A stretch of 32,077 bases of DNA from Blastocatellia bacterium. Lineage in GTDB: Bacteria > Acidobacteriota > Blastocatellia > HR10 > J050. Of this stretch, positions 1-8,154 are shown in pieces. Numbering within the stretch: position 1 is the stretch's first letter; every line of letters begins with the position of its first letter. The notes below the pieces were generated by a model that was not told where the DNA came from, did not search any database, and was given only the letters and a program-made list of their open reading frames with translations. The translations under genes and the position numbers were made by a program. The stretch is from contig JANWZE010000077.1 of assembly GCA_025054955.1 (NCBI GenBank), forward strand, positions 1-32,077, in the 5' to 3' direction.

Positions 1-78
1 CCACGCCAACCTTGGTATTACCTCGATTGTGAAGGGGTGCTGTTCTAGAGCGATTTTCAGTTGCCTTTAGCTAGGGGG

Positions 79-149
79 CCCCACATCTGCGGGCGAATCC
101 ACGCTGGAAGCGGGCGTTCCCAGGGCAAACTCATTCACAAACCGCTCTA
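79..149. repeat. Dispersed hairpin-containing repeat, copy 1
   Basis: This stretch aligns with 23873-23944 over about 71 positions with one single-base gap; I count roughly 51 matches (about 72%). The shared core is an imperfect hairpin, TGGAAGCG-GG-CGTTCCCA here and TGGGAGCG-TG-CGCTTCCA in the other copy, followed by a shared TCATTC and GCTCTA. Both copies lie just downstream of a minus-strand gene. The rest of the 206-base stretch at the window start holds nothing else I can identify. Confidence 0.5.
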
Positions 150-206
150 GGCTATCAACCAATTTACGCCGGTGACTACGCGGCTCCGAGTGTCTTCTCA
201 CTAACA

Positions 207-1334
207 CTACTCCTGCTGCGGCTCCTCATCCTTGAGAATCTTTGACCGCTTTATTCGCTCCCAGAGTTCTGCCTCGTATTGATCGGTTGGCTCCCGTTGC
301 AAAATCTTCTTGAACCCTTCCCGCACTTGCGGTGTGTTTATCTCCTCTAGGAATTTGAAAAACCCGTACCGCAAATTCACATCCTCTGAGGGATCCTCAA
401 TGACCCGAAGGAAAGGAGCCACATTGATGCTTCTGCCAAATTGTTGATAGGCGACGTCCAGCACCTGCCGAACTGAAACTCGAACCTGGCGGGGTCTGGA
501 TGGGTCGCTAGCCACCCGGATGAGTTTTTCAATCTGTTTGTCAGTCAGTCGCTCAAGGGCCGTTCTTCGACGGAAAGGGATGATGCTGCGAAGATCTTCA
601 GCGGCAGAGGCGGCAAAAAGCTCCGGAATCTGCAGGTTTTCGATCAAACTCATCGAGAATTCCAGGAATTCCTGCTCTCGGCGCTCACGATCCCTTATGC
701 TGTCAATCTCGGTATAGCGTTTAATGATTAAAAGGCTGTCTGGATTGGCTTCCAATGCCCAAGTATACGCGTAGAACTTCTTCTTCGGGTAGTACCTCCG
801 TATCCCCGTCACCTCACCTGAACCAATTTCTACGTCTACATCGTCCTTGCCCTCACGTACCTTCTCGAGAAAGAAAATCCATTTCTCGCCAGGCTCAATG
901 TAAGGAAATCTCCATAGCTTATAGCCGCCTTCCATGGGTTCTATCACCACATAGGGTTCTTCGGACTTGGGTAAAGGTATGCCGAAGTCGGCAGGGATCG
1001 AAACGAGTTGTTTAGAGGGCAGCACCAACGCTTCAACGATGGAGCCGGGCACGACCAATCCTTTCCCTTTCAGCACCGCGTGGACCCGAATGGTCATGAT
1101 CTTGACTCTCTCCGTGTTGTACATCAACGTCGGAATTTTGACCTTAATCCCCGGTGCATACTTCATATCAATCATCTCGCCGATGGCAACCACAGGCAGA
1201 GCTGCAACCTGGGAGCCGGGCCTACGATGGGTCCACCAAGCCCACGTGGATAAGACATACCATCCCAACACACTCTGAGTCACCACCAGCCATACTCCAC
1301 AACAAATTGCTAGTTTTAAGTTCCTGTGTTTCAT
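207..1334 (-). CDS. Membrane-anchored or secreted protein of unknown function
   Basis: I do not recognise a family. From the chosen start the protein has about 375 residues: a short basic N-terminus (MKHRNLK), one hydrophobic segment at roughly 8-25 that would serve as signal peptide or anchor, a beta-rich middle part, then a helical, charged C-terminal third from about residue 240 that could be HEAT-like. The frame remains open to an ATG at 1361 that overlaps the stop of the giant upstream gene (ATGA). However, the ATG at 1334 is preceded by AGGAG four bases upstream and gives the better signal sequence, so I choose it. It follows the giant secreted protein gene by 23 bp on the same strand and is probably co-transcribed, which suggests a role at the same envelope or extracellular site. 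Whether it is a partner or processing factor is inference. Confidence 0.75.
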   Translation of the reverse strand: MKHRNLKLAICCGVWLVVTQSVLGWYVLSTWAWWTHRRPGSQVAALPVVAIGEMIDMKYAPGIKVKIPTLMYNTERVKIMTIRVHAVLKGKGLVVPGSIVEALVLPSKQLVSIPADFGIPLPKSEEPYVVIEPMEGGYKLWRFPYIEPGEKWIFFLEKVREGKDDVDVEIGSGEVTGIRRYYPKKKFYAYTWALEANPDSLLIIKRYTEIDSIRDRERREQEFLEFSMSLIENLQIPELFAASAAEDLRSIIPFRRRTALERLTDKQIEKLIRVASDPSRPRQVRVSVRQVLDVAYQQFGRSINVAPFLRVIEDPSEDVNLRYGFFKFLEEINTPQVREGFKKILQREPTDQYEAELWERIKRSKILKDEEPQQE

Positions 1335-1357
1335 TTTACTCCTAAAGTACCGCCTGA

Positions 1358-4300
1358 TCATGGCCGAGGCAATATTGTTTTAAGGTACTCACTGTCTTGT
1401 CGCAGACCAGCCCTAAAAGTCGGTCGCGTTGTAAACACATAGGGGTTCTCTAGTAAGTCACGAGAAGCCAGTTGCGAAGCCATTAGCTCCTCCTCATTCG
1501 CACCCTCCCTCGTGTGATTCAATTCAGTTCCATCAAACATCCAGCCGGTGAACCGATCATCCCGAATTATGTCCCTCTCCTGTTCCGATGAATGTCCAGT
1601 CCTTGGATTCGGGCGGCTGGCCGGATTAGGCACCAACCCAAGCCGATGCCCCACCTCGTGCGCCGCTACGTTGCCAATCCCATTGCCAATCCGTTGCGCG
1701 TCATTGACAACCAGTACTCTGTCCTTGTAGTACGGCAAACGGTTCACAAACACTCCTAACCGATCGTCTTCTGCCACATTCGCATTGTAGATAATATCTC
1801 CACCGAAAGTCAGGTTCAGATGATTGATCTGGGCCTGCCCCAGCATGTAAGTTGGTTGTGTATTCAAGCTGGGATTCTGATCAGGCGCTCGCAGAAAACG
1901 CCCGTTGGCCCCTCGAATCGCCGTAATATCAACCACGATCACAGCATCCTCGTCAGTCACCGCCACTGACCCTTGCGCCAACTCGACAATGACATTGGCC
2001 ATAGCTTCCTCATACAGCTCCTGAACTCGCTCACGCGTTCTCGCCTTGATTTGCTCCACTTTGGTCGTTCCCAGTCCCAAACCACCATCGGCTGTATCTC
2101 TTAAGTAGAGCACCGCATCATTGAGAAACCGAAGTTTGATAGTTATCGGCCCGACCTGAACGCGCGGTGGAGGTCCTGCCACACACCCCTGATGGGCACA
2201 GTAGAGCAGTTGATTATTGGGTAACCTAGCCTGAACGTCGGTTGTACCTGTGGCACGTGCCGTCAGTAAACCGTTGGCGCTCACGGTGGCGATATTGGAG
2301 TTCTGTACACCAAACGTCGTGCCTTGAGGGAACTGTTGCATCGGTTGGCAATGTTGATCTTCGGGCGTCAGTTGCTTGCTCTGCCCAACAGCTAACGACA
2401 TCACGCGCGGCTTGATGTAGCTGGCCAGTTGACCAGGTTGGATGCTGAGCACAGCACTGTCCTGCACGGGACGTAACTTGGTGATGTTCGACGGTAGATT
2501 CACAAGATCAGCTTTCCATGTCGCCGTCCCGGTTGGGACACTACAGCCTGCCGGCACAATGATCGTAAAACGAAAATCAATCAGGCCACTACTACTGCCG
2601 AGCTTCCCCTGCGGATTCGATTCCCCAGGCGCAACGGCTGTCAACAAACCACATCCTACCGACGGCAGACTCAACTCAACATATACCTGAAGAAAATCCT
2701 GGCTTGTGACGTTCTCGGTCTCAACGGTCACCGTCAGCACCGAGCTTCCCCCAGGATTTGTTGTTGTCGGGTTGAACGTGGTGCTTTTGATGCGAGCGGT
2801 TTTCTGGGCAACGCGGCGGACAAGGAGGGTGGCACTGGGTTCAACGCCAGGGGACGTGCATGCGAAGGAATTCACCCCTGCATCCAAGGACATATCGGCC
2901 CTGTATGCCAGCAGTCCGGGTAGCGCACACCCTGGGAGCGCACTCAATTGAACGGCAAACACAAATGGGACCGCCACGTTGTTGGCCGGTACAAATTGGG
3001 TCAAAGAAACCGGCGTCACGTTGCTAATGATACAGGGCAATGAGCGAGCATTGTCTCGATTGACGCGCACTGTAACGTCTTGGCCACCCTCTCCCGTACC
3101 AGGATTTATCACGTATGCCCTCAGGAGCACTGTCGTAGATGCGCCGCCCGGCTCCACCTGGACTTCACTAGGAGAAAACTCCACACGTGTCAACTCCGGT
3201 CTATAACTTGTTAACCTGACTTCCCACGGAATAATCCCTATCTCCTCGGGCCGTGCCCCATTCCCGTCCGGTGCAATTAAACTACTGAAATTCAGTTGCA
3301 GCGTGCCCGGACAACAGCCAATGGCTCTTACCGTAGCGTTGAGATAACCCGGAAGCTGGAATAGATTCCCGACTGCTAAGCAGCCTGTACTCGCATACGA
3401 CATCCCGGTAATTCGGCTCTGAGAGATGGATGGCGGAGGGCCACCATAGCAGAGCCCGACACTGAACGCCGTGGCTGGACCGCCAATGATGCCCGCCCAA
3501 CCGCTGACGCGGGCACAAATACTTAGGCGCACATTAACGCCCAGGCCTCCTATAGGGGACGGAGTGACATATACTACAAACTCCAAACTCACATCGATGG
3601 AGACACCAATAACGAGACCGGTGATATTGACCGGCGTCAGGGGGAAATTATTCAACGGCGGACATACGGTTCCCCGGCAGGCAATTAGACTGGCAAACCA
3701 TCGAAAGTGGAACGGGTTATAACGGGCACCGAAGGCCACGCCTCCCTGGTTTGTCCCGGCTGGTTGGTCGGGAAGTTCATCGAGCACCTTCGGCGTTTGA
3801 AAGTATATCGGTGTGACTAGGTCCGCTGCGATTGTAAATGTCTGAAGACCGTCAGCCGTGGCGGGAGCGTCGAGGGGAACCTGCGGATCAATCACAATCG
3901 GTTCGGTGTCCATCCCCATTGCACCGGACACTCTGATTTCTACCTGCCCGGCGGCATCTTCCGAAATTTGCACCAACCCGTTCATCACAAACAGCGGGAA
4001 TGGCGAGTCTAATTGTCGGACTGAAACGTTGGAAATCTGTAAGCGACTTGGGTCTTCTGAGGTCAGCGTTGCCCCGTTTAAGTGATAACCGACCACCGAC
4101 AGCGCATACATGCTTCCCGGTCGGACAATGGCAGGTGTGTACGAAGAAATCTTTAGTCTGGCCGGCACAACACTAAGATTGAACGCCTGGTATCCATAAG
4201 AGTTAACGAGCGCTGTGGGAACGTAATTTGTGGAGTAGTATTGGTAAAAAACGAAACAGAGATGCGTTGGAACAAACGCATCTAGTTGCATCGTTCGACC

Positions 4301-6742
4301 GGCTGGATCAACACTGACAATGCTGATGCTCGGCGCACAACTAGGTTGTTGGCTGGGAGGAATACTGAGTGTGGCCCCGTTGAGATTCGATCCCGTCAAT
4401 GTCAATCTCGTCGTCATGTTCTCATTGACAAACCCCATCCGCAAGTGGGGCAAATTACCGACAGCAGATGTTACCACGCCCGGCGTGATAGATTCTATTA
4501 GTGGCGGGCCGGTCGGTGGCTGCCGGAGAATGAACACGCCATTGCTGGTGTCACTCACTGACGGCGTCGTGACGCTCGAGATTTTGATGAGCGCGTGGCT
4601 GGTGGGCGGCCCTGTCACCTGCCAACTGACGGAGCCCGTGTTGGGCTGGCTGGCAACCAGCGTCTCGTAGCTGCTGCCGCCATTACGCGACAACTCGATC
4701 TTGACATTCCCCGTGACATTGACCGAATTCCAGCGGATCGTTTGCACCGATCCGATCGGCCAATCCTCGCCGCCATCGGGCACCTGCACGGTGATCTGCC
4801 CCGTCGCGTCCGTCAGCCTCAACGTGGCTGTCAAAACGCGGTCATCACCGATGATAGGCTCACAATTCGGCCAATAGAAATCCGTCGTGAATCGGGCCGT
4901 AACGTCCACCGTGCCGGCCTGAATCCGCGAGATGCGAACAAACCGGTTACCCTCTTGAACAATCTGCCGAATAGTGACCGAATTGGGGGGATTCACAGCA
5001 AATGTCAGTGCACCCGAGGTTGATAAATTGATATTTTCAAACAACGCCCCGGTGTCACACTCCACTCTCTTGCCCCAAACGGGCAGTTCCAAGACTTGAC
5101 CGAGCGGCAGCGATTGGGTCACGGGCGGTTGATTGGGGTCGGGCCCCGACGGACCCGCCACACACGGGCCTTCGCTCCCCTCGACTCCCCAACGAATGCA
5201 ACCCCAAGGTCGGCTAGTTTGATTTCCACCGCCCCATTCATTCGTGCTGGTGTTGATCTTCAGGCGCGGATCATAAATGATCACCCGGCCAATCAAGCCA
5301 CGCTGTGGGCTCACGTCCGTCCACTGCGCCTGCCCCCGCTCGATCCATCGCGGTATCACTTGATCCTGATCGCTGCCAATTTGCCGGTCTCGCAACGCGC
5401 GAATATCCAACGTCACCGTCTCGCCCGGTCCAATCGCCTGCACGCCCCAATCCCACTCGCCAGCTTCATGCACCAGCTTCAACTGAAACTGACCGACTTC
5501 CTGCCGCGTGTTCTTGATCTGCACCACCGAGCGCGTCTGTCCTGTCAATCGCCAGGGAAACGCAAAGGTGTTGGTCGGCAGCGCGTCCGGGTCTTTGATC
5601 AACACGTCGAACGCCATGCTGGCGCTGCGATCGAAACTGACCGCATGGGCGACAACGCTGCCCGGCTCGCTCGTGTAAGCAATTTCCAATCCCGCTGAGT
5701 CAATCCGGCGGGGCAGCCCTGCCCGCGCGAGTGCCTCGTTCAACGCCACTTGTTTCACCTGGTAGGGAGCTAGCCTCAGCGCGGGCAGCGTCGCCGTTTT
5801 CGTCAGTAAGCCCACCGTGTAGGTCACTCGCACAGTCGCTTGGATGTCAGCGCCGGTGGTATTGCCCAGAAGCAATAGCGTATCGAAACTGGTCAAGCTG
5901 ACGCCGGGCACGCTGCTCGGTTTGATGAACAGTCCAGCGCCGTGCAGGCCACGGGAGCGGCGCATGGCCGGGTCCACGCAGCGAATCGTCGTGGAAAAAC
6001 CCTGGTCATTATGTACCATCACGTATGCGAGCACGTCGCCCGGCTCGCCATCATGTTCGATCCGGAGGCCACCGTTGGTCGGCAGCGGAGCGGTCAGATT
6101 CAACGCAGCCAGGGCCTCACCAAGTGACACCTGTCGCACTTGATGCGGCTGAAGCGTTAACGGCGCGAGCGCGCGCGGTTGACCGTTGATGAGCAACGTG
6201 GGTCTGACGGTCACCGGTTGCTCACCGGTATTGGTCAGAATCAACTGGGCCGCACTCGATTCATCCGGCAGCCACCACAGTCCATCGAGTACGGTTGAGC
6301 GATAAAACCAATCGCGGTTATCGAGGGGAAAATCGAACGACCAGCTTGCCTCTGGCTGGGTGACGGTCACCTGCGCAGCAAGTGAAAATTCCTTTCCCGT
6401 ATGACGAAACCGCAAGCTGCCCCAGGTAAACGTCACTTTCTGTGCGCTCAGCCACTGGCGCAGATTGAGGTGCTGCCGTTCGCGCTGGCGCAGCGCCAGC
6501 GCGGGCAGCTCGACCCGTTGCCCATTTGCGGCGAAAAATTCAGGAAAAACTTGAATCGGTTCGTCCGAGGTGTTGCTGACCATCAACCATGACTCGAACC
6601 CCGATTGGACCGTCCAATACGGCCCTTCGATCATCTGACGCGGCACAAATTGCGCGGAAGCACGTGGCGGCGAATGAACTACGACCGGCAACAAAACCGT
6701 CAGTCCAAAGGAGGCGAGAATCGCCAGAATGGTAAACTTCAA
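1358..6742 (-). CDS. Giant secreted multi-domain protein with C-terminal zinc-peptidase-like motif
   Basis: About 1,794 residues. The N-terminus has a signal peptide (MKFTILAILASFGLTVLLPV, then an ASA-Q cleavage-like site near 30). Residues ~40-450 hold about four degenerate repeats of a beta-sandwich type with the recurring pattern 'xxNTxxxxxxxxP...L.P.....V.L..AL'. At ~690-790 is a Kre9/KNH-like segment (DGGEDWPIGSVQTIRW), then IPT/TIG-like and other Ig-like stretches. A BIG_2-like domain lies at about 1490-1560 (SLAVGQSKQLTP, NSNIATVSANGLLTARATG). The last ~230 residues contain HEVGH with His1695, Glu1696 and His1699, followed by RLG, as in HExxH zincins. The third metzincin His is absent at its usual place; His1717 is a possible ligand. 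The annotated start is a TTG at 6742 without a clear ribosome site. An ATG at 6798 with a GGAGGG site is one base out of frame across a G8 tract. It is probably a surface or extracellular protein with proteolytic activity; the substrate is unknown. Confidence 0.85.
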   Translation of the reverse strand: MKFTILAILASFGLTVLLPVVVHSPPRASAQFVPRQMIEGPYWTVQSGFESWLMVSNTSDEPIQVFPEFFAANGQRVELPALALRQRERQHLNLRQWLSAQKVTFTWGSLRFRHTGKEFSLAAQVTVTQPEASWSFDFPLDNRDWFYRSTVLDGLWWLPDESSAAQLILTNTGEQPVTVRPTLLINGQPRALAPLTLQPHQVRQVSLGEALAALNLTAPLPTNGGLRIEHDGEPGDVLAYVMVHNDQGFSTTIRCVDPAMRRSRGLHGAGLFIKPSSVPGVSLTSFDTLLLLGNTTGADIQATVRVTYTVGLLTKTATLPALRLAPYQVKQVALNEALARAGLPRRIDSAGLEIAYTSEPGSVVAHAVSFDRSASMAFDVLIKDPDALPTNTFAFPWRLTGQTRSVVQIKNTRQEVGQFQLKLVHEAGEWDWGVQAIGPGETVTLDIRALRDRQIGSDQDQVIPRWIERGQAQWTDVSPQRGLIGRVIIYDPRLKINTSTNEWGGGNQTSRPWGCIRWGVEGSEGPCVAGPSGPDPNQPPVTQSLPLGQVLELPVWGKRVECDTGALFENINLSTSGALTFAVNPPNSVTIRQIVQEGNRFVRISRIQAGTVDVTARFTTDFYWPNCEPIIGDDRVLTATLRLTDATGQITVQVPDGGEDWPIGSVQTIRWNSVNVTGNVKIELSRNGGSSYETLVASQPNTGSVSWQVTGPPTSHALIKISSVTTPSVSDTSNGVFILRQPPTGPPLIESITPGVVTSAVGNLPHLRMGFVNENMTTRLTLTGSNLNGATLSIPPSQQPSCAPSISIVSVDPAGRTMQLDAFVPTHLCFVFYQYYSTNYVPTALVNSYGYQAFNLSVVPARLKISSYTPAIVRPGSMYALSVVGYHLNGATLTSEDPSRLQISNVSVRQLDSPFPLFVMNGLVQISEDAAGQVEIRVSGAMGMDTEPIVIDPQVPLDAPATADGLQTFTIAADLVTPIYFQTPKVLDELPDQPAGTNQGGVAFGARYNPFHFRWFASLIACRGTVCPPLNNFPLTPVNITGLVIGVSIDVSLEFVVYVTPSPIGGLGVNVRLSICARVSGWAGIIGGPATAFSVGLCYGGPPPSISQSRITGMSYASTGCLAVGNLFQLPGYLNATVRAIGCCPGTLQLNFSSLIAPDGNGARPEEIGIIPWEVRLTSYRPELTRVEFSPSEVQVEPGGASTTVLLRAYVINPGTGEGGQDVTVRVNRDNARSLPCIISNVTPVSLTQFVPANNVAVPFVFAVQLSALPGCALPGLLAYRADMSLDAGVNSFACTSPGVEPSATLLVRRVAQKTARIKSTTFNPTTTNPGGSSVLTVTVETENVTSQDFLQVYVELSLPSVGCGLLTAVAPGESNPQGKLGSSSGLIDFRFTIIVPAGCSVPTGTATWKADLVNLPSNITKLRPVQDSAVLSIQPGQLASYIKPRVMSLAVGQSKQLTPEDQHCQPMQQFPQGTTFGVQNSNIATVSANGLLTARATGTTDVQARLPNNQLLYCAHQGCVAGPPPRVQVGPITIKLRFLNDAVLYLRDTADGGLGLGTTKVEQIKARTRERVQELYEEAMANVIVELAQGSVAVTDEDAVIVVDITAIRGANGRFLRAPDQNPSLNTQPTYMLGQAQINHLNLTFGGDIIYNANVAEDDRLGVFVNRLPYYKDRVLVVNDAQRIGNGIGNVAAHEVGHRLGLVPNPASRPNPRTGHSSEQERDIIRDDRFTGWMFDGTELNHTREGANEEELMASQLASRDLLENPYVFTTRPTFRAGLRQDSEYLKTILPRP

Positions 6743-6766
6743 CCATCGTGACCGGTGAAAATGGTA

Positions 6767-6774
6767 CCCCCCCC
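6767..6774 (-). promoter_or_regulatory. G8 homopolymer separating the best start codon from the giant gene's frame
   Basis: On the minus strand GGAGGG is followed five to six bases later by ATG at 6798. That frame reads MTNRIALRGGGT, crosses eight G and stops at a TGA overlapping the TTG codon used as start of the giant gene. With nine (or six) G the ATG would run directly into the giant frame and give MTNRIALRGGGYHFHRSR ahead of WLKFTILAILAS, a good long signal peptide. This is either a phase-variable slippage site or a one-base assembly error. Confidence 0.55.
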
Positions 6775-6843
6775 ACGCAATGCAATTCTGTTCGTCATAC
6801 CACCCTCCGCGCTTACCGTCGCTTTAACGAGCTTATCGCGCGT

Positions 6844-6944
6844 AAGCGACTGACCGGTATGTTTGTTACCCTCCAACCCCTGTAGATTGGTCAGGCCGTT
6901 CCCATAATACCATGCAAGCGACTGACCAGTATGTTTGTTACCCT
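6844..6944. promoter_or_regulatory. Pair of 29-bp direct repeats, probable operator/promoter modules
   Basis: AAGCGACTGACCGGTATGTT... at 6844-6872 recurs at 6916-6944 with a single mismatch; the offset is 72 bp. The core ACTGACC-GGTATGT is an imperfect palindrome of the kind bound by TetR-family repressors. On the minus strand, each copy is followed at the same distance by a possible -10: TATTAT at 6909-6904 preceded by TG, and GATAAG after the other copy. The pair lies 50-150 bp upstream of the giant gene. No regulator gene that would bind it is in the window. Confidence 0.45.
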
Positions 6945-7079
6945 GCCGTTCGGTTACGCCTGGTTTTCAATACCAAACCTTAAGGGAAACGTGAACTGCG
7001 AGCTTACCTAATCTTGTGAAACTCGCTTCCTCACCCGCTATGTAGACCGGAAAGTTTACTAATTCCCACTACGACTGAC

Positions 7080-7114
7080 CCCCGACCGATATCCTTCAAG
7101 GGGTTCGGTCGGGG
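7080..7114. terminator. 10-bp perfect inverted repeat, possible terminator
   Basis: CCCCGACCGA (7080-7089) and TCGGTCGGGG (7105-7114) form a 10-bp perfect stem around a 15-nt loop. It lies downstream of the small peptide gene read on the minus strand and far from other coding sequence. No long T-run follows on either strand, so it may be a processing or Rho-dependent end rather than a classical intrinsic terminator. Confidence 0.4.
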
Positions 7115-7209
7115 TTATGTCAGTTTCAATCAGTAATAACAAACAAAGGATCGAGATTAGCTTGTTTCTTACCGTCCAAATAATTGGGGGTAGATGTGAG
7201 CTCACTGGT

Positions 7210-7302
7210 TCAGTCAACAATAGTACCCGCCCTTTGCAAAAGCACACCCACGATCAAAGCTAATTGCGACAAGATGACTGTTAACGTCAGCAGCTTGTCC
7301 AT
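7210..7302 (-). CDS. 30-residue single-pass membrane peptide
   Basis: The reading frame encodes MDKLLTLTVILSQLALIVGV and ten more residues ending GTIVD. Almost the whole length is one hydrophobic helix with Lys3 at the N-terminal end and Gln-Arg near the C-terminal end, so a single-pass membrane peptide is expected. AAGGAG lies eight bases upstream of the ATG, and a good promoter lies a further ~50 bases upstream. It is divergent from the sigma/anti-sigma/CHAT operon, sharing about 240 bp of intergenic DNA, and an inverted repeat lies about 95 bp past its stop. I know no family. A toxin-like, membrane-sensor or leader-peptide role is possible, and its position suggests a link to the neighbouring operon, but that is inference. 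Confidence 0.55.
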   Translation of the reverse strand: MDKLLTLTVILSQLALIVGVLLQRAGTIVD

Positions 7303-7357
7303 AGCTTCTCTCCTTCTCGAGCAAATGATGCTGTGTTCCCACCATCAGACAGGCGGC

Positions 7358-7386
7358 ATTGTAACAAAATTCGGCTTGGGGGGCAA
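7358..7386 (-). promoter_or_regulatory. Promoter of the small membrane peptide gene
   Basis: On the minus strand TTGCCC (7386-7381), 17 bp and TACAAT (7363-7358), with a TG one base upstream of the -10, match the sigma-70 consensus well. Transcription would start near 7351, leaving a leader of about 50 bases that includes the AAGGAG site. Confidence 0.5.
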
Positions 7387-7423
7387 TAAAAAATTCAAGC
7401 GGGCGGCTCACAGCAAAAATTTA

Positions 7424-7452
7424 TTGACTCACAAAACGATTCTTGGTATGAT
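7424..7452 (+). promoter_or_regulatory. Sigma-70 promoter of the sigma/anti-sigma/CHAT operon
   Basis: TTGACT (7424-7429), an exact 17-bp spacer and TATGAT (7447-7452) form a near-consensus housekeeping promoter. The start would be near 7459, giving a leader of about 87 bases before the sigma-like gene. It points away from the small-peptide promoter 38 bp to its left. Confidence 0.65.
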
Positions 7453-7545
7453 GGGGCTGCACCGGAAGAAAGCCTCCAGAACCGTTGGCACATCTCCAGT
7501 TAACTCTTCATTAACTACGCGTGTTGTTGGAAGAGTGCATCTGTC

Positions 7546-8115
7546 ATGCAAGCGATTGAACCTTCGCCTTCGGTCTATGCTGGAGCCTACCATCAGCAAG
7601 CTGACGCCGTGCTGCTTCAGCAGTGCCTAGAGAGAAATGAGCAGGCATGTTCAGCTCTATTGCAGCGCTACGGCGATATGATCTACTCGATAGCCTGCCG
7701 ATGGAGCCTCTCACCGGAGGAGGCAGCGCGAGTGTTTCAATCTGTATGGCTAGCGCTGGTTGAAAAACCGGGGTTAGCGTATCAAGAAGATGGATTGAGC
7801 TGCTGGGTGGTGTCCTCGACATTGGCCGAGTGTGTTCGAATTCGTCAACAAAGACACGGCACCTTGCGCTGCGACACGGACGCCGTCCTGTCAGAGGAAG
7901 AGATTGCCAAGCTGGAACAAGAACGGTTACTTCAGCAGGCGCTCTTGACAATGGCGGAGCCGTGTCAGGAGCGGCTCAGGTTCGTCTTGTACGACAAACA
8001 AACGTGGCTCTGCCAGCGTGCCGAAGACCCAACGCCAGCAACATGCGGCATTGAGCCAAAAATTCGTTGTTGCTTAGCAAAGTTATTAGCCATGCTCAAG
8101 GAGTTGGGCTTTTGA
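7546..8115 (+). CDS. ECF-like RNA polymerase sigma factor with a divergent region 4
   Basis: At 189 residues it has the size of an extracytoplasmic-function sigma factor. Residues ~20-75 look like region 2: ADAVLLQQCLERNEQACSAL, then LLQRYGDMIYSIACRWSLSP, then AARVFQSVWLALVE, the place where region 2.3/2.4 contacts the -10. Region 4 (about 120-185) is poorly conserved. The first helix LLQQALLTMAEPCQERLR is present and the end GIEPKIRCCLAKLLAMLKEL has the shape of the recognition helix, but the middle is unusual and rich in Cys. It leads a same-strand unit with an anti-sigma-like gene 39 bp downstream. It may direct polymerase to a small regulon or act only as a binding partner of the anti-sigma. 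Family assignment is good; activity as a true sigma factor is uncertain. Confidence 0.75.
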   Translation: MQAIEPSPSVYAGAYHQQADAVLLQQCLERNEQACSALLQRYGDMIYSIACRWSLSPEEAARVFQSVWLALVEKPGLAYQEDGLSCWVVSSTLAECVRIRQQRHGTLRCDTDAVLSEEEIAKLEQERLLQQALLTMAEPCQERLRFVLYDKQTWLCQRAEDPTPATCGIEPKIRCCLAKLLAMLKELGF

Positions 8116-8154
8116 CGTGTTGCCTGGATACCAAGCCGGCAACGAGCAACAAAA

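Noticed and set aside
7184-7630. 148-residue plus-strand frame
   Set aside because: It overlaps the promoters and the sigma-like gene in another frame and has no domain.
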